Positions 51,173 through 61,252 of a DNA stretch of 64,000 bases are shown one piece after another. Origin of the DNA: Vigna angularis. Its lineage: Eukaryota; Streptophyta; Magnoliopsida; Fabales; Fabaceae. Numbering within the stretch: position 1 is the stretch's first letter; each line of letters begins with the position of its first letter. The notes beneath the pieces were generated by a model that was not told the DNA's origin, did not search any database, and worked only from the letters and a program-made list of their open reading frames with translations. A program made the translations under genes and the position numbers. The DNA lies in assembly GCF_016808095.1 (NCBI RefSeq), contig NC_068975.1, positions 35,920,001 through 35,984,000 of the forward strand. Reading direction: 5' to 3'.

Positions 51173-52533
51173 TAGGAACGTGCAAATAGAATTGAACTGC
51201 ATTATACTACTAAAATCTATACTGAACTAAAAAGTAATTTGTCTAAACTGAACTGAGTTGTAAAACAGTTTAGACAAACTGAACTGTTTTTTGTTTTATC
51301 AAACTGGACTGAACTATACTAAATTATACTAAACTACAATATAAACTAAATTGAACTACTAACTATACTAATTTTAAACTGAGTTGTACTAATTTTAAAC
51401 TGAATTGTACTAGTTTTTAAACTGAATAGTATAAAAATACATGTTCTTTTTAATTGAAATTTATTTTAATATTTTTATTTTATTTTATTCATAAGTGTCT
51501 TACAAATTAACTTTTTAATTATTTGATATTATTATTTTCTATTTTATTTATATTTCTTTTATTATTATATGTGTATGAAAATTATTTTATTATTTATTTT
51601 ATTTTATTTTATTTTATTTTTTTATTTATATTTATTTTGTCATGAATATTATTTTACTTTTATATTTATCTTTTAAATTTTTTATTTATATTTTTTTGTT
51701 TTATATGTGTATATAATTTATTTTATCTTTTTATCTACTTATTTTATTTTAAAATAATTTTTTATTTATATTTATTTTGTTGCCTCATAAAATTGTTTTA
51801 TCAATCAATTATTTATTATTTATATTACTCTTAATAAACGTTTGTTAATTTTTTTGTTATTTGATATTTCTATAATATTAATTATTTTTGCTATATTACT
51901 ATTTTTTATGATATTTCATTATATAGTCATTTAATAAAATTTAACGTTAAAAATATATTTTAGTTTTAGTCTGTAAAATACTATCATTTAAAAATAATAA
52001 TATTGATATTTATTTTAAAGTAAGTTGATTTTTAAAATAAATAGTTATTTTAGTACGTGCTTACACACATTTTAATATCATTAAAAGTTTTTTTAACATA
52101 TTTTTACATATTTAATAACATGTTAAAGAATATAATATATTTAAAGTATTATTTTTTTTATATAGTCTTTTTTTCTTTTATGATTTCTATTACTTAATCA
52201 TTTAATAAAATTAAATTTTGAAAAAATATATTTTACTTTTATTACTTAAAATAATATTATTTAAAAGTAATATATGTTTATCGATAAAAAAATATAAAAA
52301 ATTGTGATAAAAAAATTTTGTCTTAAAAATTTTATTATTAATTTTTTATGTGAACAGTTTCTTTTATTAATATTTTATTATTAAATAACGTTTAGTTGAA
52401 TTTGAAATAGAAAAGAGAAAAGAATAGATACAATTCTCACGATTAACTGGACCGAGACTCTTATAAGTTCAGTTTTTAAAAACTAAACCATAACTATAGT
52501 ACAATACACATAAGTTATTTTTGCCCAACCCTA
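51173..52533. mobile_element. hAT-like non-autonomous DNA transposon, ~1.36 kb
   Basis: Termini are TAGGAACGTGCAAA on the left and, on the other strand, TAGGGTTGGGCAAA on the right (10 of 14 identical), a hAT-like end. The flanking 8-mers are GGTTACAC (51165-51172) and GATTACAC (52534-52541), a 7/8 match at the 8-bp size expected for hAT. The left subterminal region repeats CTGAACT/AAACTGAA words many times, and the right carries related words (AGTTCAGTTT, AAACTAAACC), as is common in hAT ends. The A+T-rich centre has no transposase. Confidence 0.75.
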
Positions 52534-54177
52534 GATTACACATATAAAAAATATACATCGATGCTTATAAATTTTTTATATTCATTTAATATTGTTCTTA
52601 TTTTTTACTTTTATTTTTTTAAAAGAAAATATAAAAAATTATTTCTTATAATTATTTTAATTTATATTATGTGTCAAATAAATGTAAAAATTATATCTAT
52701 ATTACACTTACACATATTTATATTCATTTAATACATATTATAAGTTAAAATAATTATAAAAGAGTAATTTTTTATATTTTTAAAGAAAAATATATAAAAT
52801 AAATATAAAAATTTTATATATCAAATTATTTTTGTTTATAAAATTCCACTTTTGAGTCACTCCATTTCAAGAAAAAAAAAATACTCTAATATAATTCCAG
52901 ATTTTTAACAGATTATTTTTTATTTTTTTATCATAAAAATCATATCATATTAATTTTGATTTTTTTATTATAAAAATTAGATCAGTAAGTAAACCTATTT
53001 TTGATCGAATTTATTTGCACAGGATGCCACCCAATCTCATTATCAATATTACTTAAGTTGACAAAAGATTATTGAAATAGATGTTAATAAAATAATATCG
53101 AGTTTCAAAACAAATAATATATTACATTTAGTGACTTTAATAATGTTAACATTGGTGAAGTGATGATATAAGTAGCATTAAGAGTGACCAAACCACTATT
53201 ATCATGTAATCTCAATTAGGATGACACCAGAGTGGGTGATATTTTTTATCAGATTTTTATTTCTGAAATAAAAATTCATTTCATTTTTAAAATTAATAAA
53301 CATATAATTTTTTGTTTCACCTTCATCTCTACTTGATAACACATATACTGTATACCTATATATTTTCTTTTACTATTTTAAATATTAATTAAATTATTTT
53401 TTTTTAAAAAATAATCATAATAAAAAAATTATGATATTATCAAAATATTCAATATTAAAATGTTCATGTCAAATATAAAAAAAATAGTTATATAAATATT
53501 AAATTAAAGTATCTAATAATAAGAAAAATTTAAAAATTTATATAATTATTAAACATTTACGCATAACAAAAATTCTATAATAATCAAAATATATATTAAT
53601 TTTACAAATGATAAATAGTGTAATAAAAAAATATTTATGACAATAAAATTTTATATTGTAGCAAATGAAATATATTACAAAATTGTAATGATAGAATTGT
53701 TTTATGAAAACAAGCTATGAAACATAATTATATAAAAAAAATCACTCAAATAGATTTTACATTATCAAAATAATCAACAAATTAATATATTAAAAAAAGT
53801 AAAAATTATCAAATAATAACTTTTCTAAAAACGATTTTATATATCATCAAACGAAAACGTATAAAAGAATATATTAAAAGTATGATAAGAGAAAAATAAA
53901 TTGAAAATATAAAAATACTTGTGAGAAGGTAATAAAAATTAAGCAAAACAAATGTTTTCCAAATGAAAAAAAAAACTATTTAAACACTCATTTGATTTAA
54001 ATGTAACTCAAAAATTACTTAATTTAATGAAATTGAGAATCCTCATTTAAACAAAGCCACGCATAAAAGAAAATATATAAGTTAAAAATCTGATTAAATT
54101 TTGTAATATAAACAAACCAAATAATTATTGAACGAGTAAAAAACAAACAAAAAAGTTACAAAACTAAGAACAAAAAA

Positions 54178-54179
<2 letters not shown>

Positions 54180-54224
<45 letters not shown>
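54180..54224. repeat. (TA)n microsatellite, about 45 bp
   Basis: Simple TA alternation. Confidence 0.95.
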
Positions 54225-54226
<2 letters not shown>

Positions 54227-54934
54227 TTTTTCAAATTACTTAATGAATTATGAATATTTAAATAGAAATAAGATAAAGATAGAAATTAATATTTAGAAGA
54301 ATACGAGAATGGATATGTGTACACACATCTATCCCTTCTCCGTAACTAATTTTAAAAATTAAATATTACTATTACTAACACTTGTACTTAATCAAAAGAA
54401 ACTTTTGTGAAAATGAAAACAAAGATAATATTAAATAAGCAAGTTTATTTCTCTAATCTCAATTAGGAAACTGGTCTTGATACTTCTGTAAATCTAAAAA
54501 TGAATTTTAATCTGAAAACAATTTTTTCCCTTAATTTAATATTCTACCTTTTCAAAATAAAACCATCACATAAATATCGAACTTCCATATAACAATAAAC
54601 ATTTTAAACAAAACCCAATTGGTAATATATAATGGGAAAATGTAAAGAGAGAAAAAAAAAGGAAAGAACATTACTTTCAAAGTTTGTGAAAAGTACTCAC
54701 ACGCATTAAAATATGGATTGAAATTTGTACTTCTTAGTATTTAAAAACATGTGTAGTGAAAGAAAAAGAAACGTGCAAGTTTAGATAATAATGATTAGAA
54801 TTTAATAGGATAAAACTACCAATAACTAATAAAAATATAAGACCAGACTTATAAAATAATTTACTGATCTTGTATGAAAATGATTGATTGATTTGTGATT
54901 AAAAAAAATGATTTGAGAGGAACTGTTAGAATAT

Positions 54935-55145
54935 ATATTAAATTTAGTATATTATATATTCATATTTGTCTTATAATATACTTTCAAAATAAAATCTTAT
55001 AAAATATTACAAATAGAAAAGTGCAAATCAAAGTATATGTTCCAAACTTTATGGACATTAATAAGTGTACACATGTTGGTGTGTGTTTTGTCCAGTAGTT
55101 GGAAGATGGTGGAGGAATTAATAACATTTAATACTAGGAAGAGAA
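54935..55145 (+). repeat. Diverged ~200-bp direct repeat, copy A
   Basis: Shares ordered blocks with 56235-56440: TTCATATTTGTCTTATAATATA against CTCATATTTATTTTATAATATA-like text, then ATAAAATATTACAAATA and GTGTGTTTT, and an AATTTAATA-type end. Same orientation, about 1.3 kb apart. Confidence 0.6.
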
Positions 55146-55258
55146 AGAAAAAATAGATATTCCATCCATAGATGATTTTATGATTTTTTATCATTAAATT
55201 CTTTTTATTTTATTTTTAATAAATATTAAAAGTAATTTAAATTCATTTATTAGCAGTC

Positions 55259-55262
<4 letters not shown>

Positions 55263-55303
<41 letters not shown>
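55263..55303. repeat. (TA)n microsatellite, about 41 bp
   Basis: Simple TA alternation. Confidence 0.95.
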
Positions 55304-55306
<3 letters not shown>

Positions 55307-56234
55307 GGTTTAATTAATTTTTTGTAATTTTTTTCTCTCGATAGTTAAGTTATGCTATTCTTATTGTATTGGAGATCACATTTCAACTAAGATACATTTT
55401 ATAAATTAATTTATAATATTTAAGTAAGCTTAAAAATCACTTTTTAAAATCATATTTCAAACAAATTGTTAACAATTTACTGTATTGTACTTCATGTAAC
55501 TAAACTACTATCATTTGTTAATTACCAAAATATTTCTTTATTATTAACTAATAACTCATAACATTGTAGTGTATTACAAGAAGGTAAAAATGTGATTTGA
55601 TTAGATTTACATACAATAATTAGGCATGTAATCTATACAATAGAAAAAAGCACGTATAATTTTGTTTTCGTGTGTAAAATATATATATTTCATCATTTTA
55701 AAGATTAACTCATTATTATTCTATTTAATAGTGAAGTTGAATTTGTTGTAACTAATACATATACTTACCAAGTCATATAGTTGAGAAAAATGATTGAAAA
55801 AGTACAGTTTAAGTAAGACTATTTTTTGTGACAATAATTCCACAATCAAATGGTTAAGAAAAAATAATTCTACATAAAAAAGATACAAACATATTCATGT
55901 GAACTTTTATTTGTGAAGAATATAAATTGAAAATTATATTTATTGAATTTAATACATTGAGTTAAGTACTTTTAGTTTATTGATTAGAATATCAGGATAT
56001 ATAATATAGAAGCCTTATATATTGCTTATTTGTTTTCAATATTTTAATAGAAAAACTTTATTTATAATGTTTATTATTTTGTAATATCTTTTGTTAACAA
56101 ATTGTATAATTTTGAATACTATGTAATAAAAGAGAGAAAATTAAGTAGTATAATATTTTTATCAATCTTATATTAAAACAATTGATTTGTTTTTTTGTGA
56201 TTGAAATTTTTCTTTGGTCTGGGAGAAATTTTAA

Positions 56235-56440
56235 AATATATAGTAGTTATAGTATATTATAAACTCATATTTATTTTATAATATAATTTTAAAAGAAAAT
56301 ACTATAAAATATTACAAATAAAAAATGCAAACGAAAAGCAGCAAATTTTATCACCATTAAAAAGTGTTACACAACAGTGTGTTTTCCCGGAATTGGCCAG
56401 CAGATGTACAGCTGAGGTTTAATAAAATTTAATAGTACAA
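56235..56440 (+). repeat. Diverged ~200-bp direct repeat, copy B
   Basis: Second member of the pair with 54935-55145. The ATAAAATATTACAAATA block is identical in both. Confidence 0.6.
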
Positions 56441-56723
56441 CAAAACTGGTCATGTCTTTTATTAGTTTTTATAATCACAATTTTCTATTTATAGAAACAT
56501 ATAGTTAACCTTTATAAATGTGAAGGAATAGATAGAATCAAATAGAAAAAATGTATAAGAATTTTTTTATAAAAAATTAATTTATTAAAATATTTATTTA
56601 TTTTCCTAAGACAAAATTTTCAAGAATAAAAAAAATGAAGGAGTGTACTATTATGATAAAGTAATGTTGTAAAATTCAATTAAAATATATTAAATAAAAC
56701 ATTTTATTATATATATACATAGT

Positions 56724-57000
56724 GGTTTGCTAACGCGCTTACGCCTGTTTTTAATTGAGAGGGGTGAGTAAGGGTTTGGGTTTTTTTTTTTTTTTTTTAA
56801 GTTTTGAGAATGAAAATTATTAAAATATCCTTAACCTTAAAACTTAGAATCCATGATATATAAGAGTATTTTTGTCTACTAAAATTCGGTACACATTGCT
56901 AAAATGTACCAAGTGAAAAACATGATATATAAGAGTATTTTTGTCTACTAAAATCCGGTACACATTGCTAAAAAAACAGACGTACGCGCGTTAGCAAACC
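56724..57000. mobile_element. MITE, 277 bp, with 29-bp terminal inverted repeats
   Basis: The left end GGTTTGCTAACGCGCTTACG-CCTGTTTTT pairs with the reverse complement of the right end, differing at about two positions. The interior includes a poly-T run and two 53-bp units (56852-56904 and 56921-56973, one mismatch, period 69). Flanks are TA-rich on both sides, so the target duplication cannot be read. The G+C-rich tips (ACGCGC, GTACGC) are conspicuous in this A+T-rich desert. Confidence 0.8.
56852..56973 (+). repeat. Two 53-bp tandem units inside the MITE
   Basis: Each unit begins CATGATATATAAGAGTATTT and ends CACATTGCTAAAA. The only difference is TTCGGT against TCCGGT. Confidence 0.9.
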
Positions 57001-57038
<38 letters not shown>

Positions 57039-58530
57039 GTATAATTACTTTCTAATTTTTGTTATTTTTTTTAATTAATCAATCAATTAATAAAATATGT
57101 AATAAGTCATTCAATGTTTTTAAACTCCTACAATATAACTCTTTTATGGATTAAAGTTAACATAGTTAGTTTAGTAAATTATATATGATGATATATGCAA
57201 CTTAAAACGATCAATATTTACTTATTAAAAATGAAAAAAAGTCATAGTATTTTTAAAAATGAAAAAAATTGATAGTATTATTTTTAAAAATGGAGATATT
57301 TAATAAATTATTTTATTAATGATAAAATAAATATCATTAAATGAATAAAAAATATTTAAACTTGTATAAATTCTGCAACAAGATGCTCTTTTGGGTTAAC
57401 TTATCATGGTTATGAAGAAGATGACAGTTGAAGAGTTATTGCGAACCGTGTAACACTGTGCATGAGTTAAAATAATTTTTTAAATAAATCATGAGAATTT
57501 TATTTACACATTAATTTTTAAAAGAAAATAATTTTTAATTTTATATTTTAGAAATAGTTATGAAGAAAGTTATTTAAATAAATTTTTCACCTCTTCGTTT
57601 AAATACACATTATTATCATAAAATAAAAATTAAACAAATTCAATAATAACTTTTATTTATCCAGGTTCTTATTATTTTAAAATTATAAAAAATATTTATC
57701 AAATAAAATAAGTATAATTTAAAAATATGTAGTAAAAAACATTCAATCAACATTCTTTAATAAATTATATAACCAAACATATACTATACCCTCACAATCA
57801 TAAAATAATAAATTTATGTGGTTTTTACTCGAATTAACAAATATATATAACAATTAATATTATATAAAATTTAAAATTTTAAGATAATAAACTTATAAAT
57901 ATTTGTTTATTATAATTGTGTCGAATATAAATTTTTGCACCGAACAAAACTTTCTAAGAAGATGTGACATAAAATTCCAAAAGTATTAGAAAATAGGAGA
58001 GTGGTATAAAAAAAATCATAATTACAGTTGTAAGAAATGGTAGGCAATTATTTTGACTGTTACAGTGACGGATGAGTAAATTCACATCTAATACCTTCCT
58101 TACCTCACTCATTTCATCATATAAATATTGGACCAACTCTTGTCATAACAACATAGTTTCAATCTTAAAAAATCAGAAAGTTTGTTGCAACAAGAGACTA
58201 TACTTTTCAACTTCATCAGCAGGTTTCTTCTCCAACTATTATTCTTTTACTCTATACAATAATATTTTATATATGCTTTCGTATTCAGTGTCACAAAATT
58301 ATTTTACTTACGGTGGGAACAATAATTGTTTTATTTTCTAATAGAGATGTTTTTTAATGTAAATTTGATGGGTAATATTAAGTTGGACACACATCTTTAT
58401 AACATTTAATTATTTTATTTCTACCACATTAAACGCAAAGTCACACTTAATTTTAAGGGAAGAAGGAAACCTAAGAAGAGGGTGTGCACAGAAAAAAAGA
58501 AAAAAAGAAAAAAAGAAAGAAGAAAGGAAA
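57001..58530. other. Upstream region of the oxidosqualene cyclase gene
   Basis: About 1.5 kb of A+T-rich DNA, beginning with a (TA)n run at 57003-57035 that abuts the MITE. The last 40 bases before the ATG are a purine-rich (A/G only) tract, likely in the 5' UTR. No other gene is seen. Confidence 0.5.
57003..57035. repeat. (TA)n microsatellite, about 33 bp
   Basis: Simple TA alternation directly adjoining the right end of the MITE, which may have inserted into it. Confidence 0.9.
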
Positions 58531-61189
58531 ATGTGGAGGTTGAAGATAGGAGATGGAGGAAATGATCCATATCTGTTTAGTACAAATAATTTTGTGGGGA
58601 GACAAACATGGGAGTTTGATTCTGAAGCAGGCAATGCTCATGAGAGAGACCAAGTTCAGCTTGCTCGTCAAAACTTCTATCAAAATCGTTTCCAGACCAA
58701 GGCTTGTGCTGATCGACTTTGGCGTTTTCAGGTATTTTTTTACTCCTCAAACTTTCCATGACAACAACTTTTTAATTGCAAAATTCAAACAAACCTTTTT
58801 ATACATAATTATAAATAAATAAATAAAATTAATATTAATGGGACGTTATATTATATAACTTAAAAGGTTTTCCTATAATAATTTATTAACCACGATGATA
58901 AACTCTAACCATATTACCTCAATTCAACTCGTTTCGAATTAGAATGATTATTATTATAGAATTTATGATAATGTATATATTATATACTTCATAAAGATAT
59001 ATTACATCAAACTTGATCCATTTCTATCATTCTTTTTATTAATCAAGCTTGTTATTCACTCTAACTATCTTATTTTCACTCTCTTTTCACATTGATAATA
59101 TTTGATCTTCATTTTGTTTTGTTATTACAAAATATTTTCAGAGAACAACTGGTTATTACTTATTACTAAGGTGACTATTAACTGTTCCTTTGAATTACAT
59201 CGTCTTGTTAAATGGCAAAATTCCCAGGAATGTTTGGTAAAAGCCTCCTCAAACTCCATTGTTATATTTGATTTTTGCCTGTTACTTTTAAAATGATCAA
59301 TTTCATCATTGAATTTATATTTGACATTATAAATCCACTCACTCTGATAAGTTTCTCCTAACATGTGAAATTTATGTTTCCATATTTCATTATTCTTGGA
59401 TCTAAACATCAATTATTTATTTTCAAATATTTTAATTTTTAGATTCTTTGAAAGTCTTTAATTCAGAAACTGTAAATAAAAAAAATGATAATTTTGTCCC
59501 TGGAGTCATTACATCTACAACAATCCGGCAATGAACAGTAGTCTTCGTTGCTTTTGTTCAAATGTCTCTATCTCATTAAAAACGTTGCTTGTACTATTTC
59601 AAATGTCACTTATCTCATTAAAAACTATTTCAAACGTCTTTATCCTATTGAAGACTATTTTATCTCATTAAAAGTTCATTAAAAGTTGATTCCGTTTGTT
59701 CATTCTACTCTACACAACTTTTTAAAACGGATACAACTAATACAAAACTAACGGAAGAAACAAAAATAACTGACAAGTTAACAGTGACTTTTGACATGAA
59801 AATTATAACAGTGACTTTTGACATGAAAATTATGTTGGTACCGTAACAAAACACCAGCTAATAACATATACGGATTAATGATCAATAATTTTTAATTTTA
59901 AAGATTTTTACTATTTATTTCAATGTTAAAAACTACTTTAACCCAATTTTAAGGATTGAATTGATTAATTATTTAAGACTCTAGAAATATTAATTTTAAA
60001 AATCAATTTAACCGATATGGGAAGTTAATAACTAATTGATTATTAATCATGTGATGATGTTAAACGGTAGACATCAATTTAAAATCTATTATTACGGTAT
60101 TATTAGTTTACGAAAGCGGGGATCGCCTGAGCGGGAATCGCCTGAGTTACTTGTCTTTCTTCTGTTTGAACCGTTCAGTTGCCTTTGTGTTTCAGGGGGA
60201 GGTACCTGCAAAAGAATTATCACTATTGAATGTTTGGGTGTTATGAAATGTGAGTTGAAAATATCTGGCTTGTGGCCCTCACTCTCTATTTATAAGTTGT
60301 CTCATGGACCTTAAGCTGACATAACTCAATAAAATATTGACATAAGCTCAATAAAATATAAACAGAATAAAATATAAGTAGACTTACCTAAAAATCTGAT
60401 TAGATGTTTATAACCTGCTTATCAATATCTTTAATTAGATATTCTTGATTATTTTATTATCTGCTGGACTATTGGCCCAATAACTTAAACGCTAATCCAG
60501 TTGCGGCCCAATCTTTGACCTGCTTGACTGTAGCGGATGAACCAAACGGTTTTGAGTGGATGGACCGAGCGGTGCCGAGTGAGTTGTTAAAAATCAAAAC
60601 TCGTCAAAAAGTAAATTGGGGGATGAAGTTAAAAAGAAAAAAGAAAAAAGAATAGAAAGTTGTGAATTAATTGTAGATTGGAGTGGTTGATTATTGAGGG
60701 AGATAAAAGGTAAAATAATTAAAAAAGAAATTATAGAGGATTAGGGTTTTGTTTTTGGATAGGTTGGTAATTAATGAGAAGAGGGAAATACGTTGTTACA
60801 GATTTTGAGAGAGAATACGTTCAAAGAAAGAATAGCGAAAGTGAAGATTGAAGATGGTGAAAAAGTAAGTTTGGAGAAAACTACAAGCACAGTGAATAGG
60901 GCTGCTTCTTACCTTTCCGCACTACAAACCAGTGATGGCCATTGGCCTGCTCACCTTGCAGGTTCCCTCTTCTTTACTCCAGCATTGGTAAGTTCTATAA
61001 CATTTTTATTTTAAATTATACTTTCTATATCAAAATTCATCATAAAATTATTCAACTGAGAAATTGGTATTAATAAGTTTCTTTGTATAACAATATTGCA
61101 GGTCATTTGTTTATACATTACAGGACATCTTGATTCAGTATTCTCAGAAGAATATCGTAAAGAAATTCTTCGTTACACATATTGTCACC

Positions 61190-61252
<63 letters not shown>

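Larger units (their letters stand above)
52534..56723. other. A+T-rich gene desert with diverged direct duplications
   Basis: About 4.2 kb with no ORF resembling a protein. It contains (TA)n tracts at 54180-54224 and 55263-55303 and a pair of diverged ~200-bp direct repeats, listed separately. Confidence 0.5.

Noticed and set aside
59125..59412. 95-codon minus-strand ORF in cyclase intron 1
   Set aside because: No recognisable domain, no supporting splice or promoter signals; treated as chance or an unrecognised repeat.
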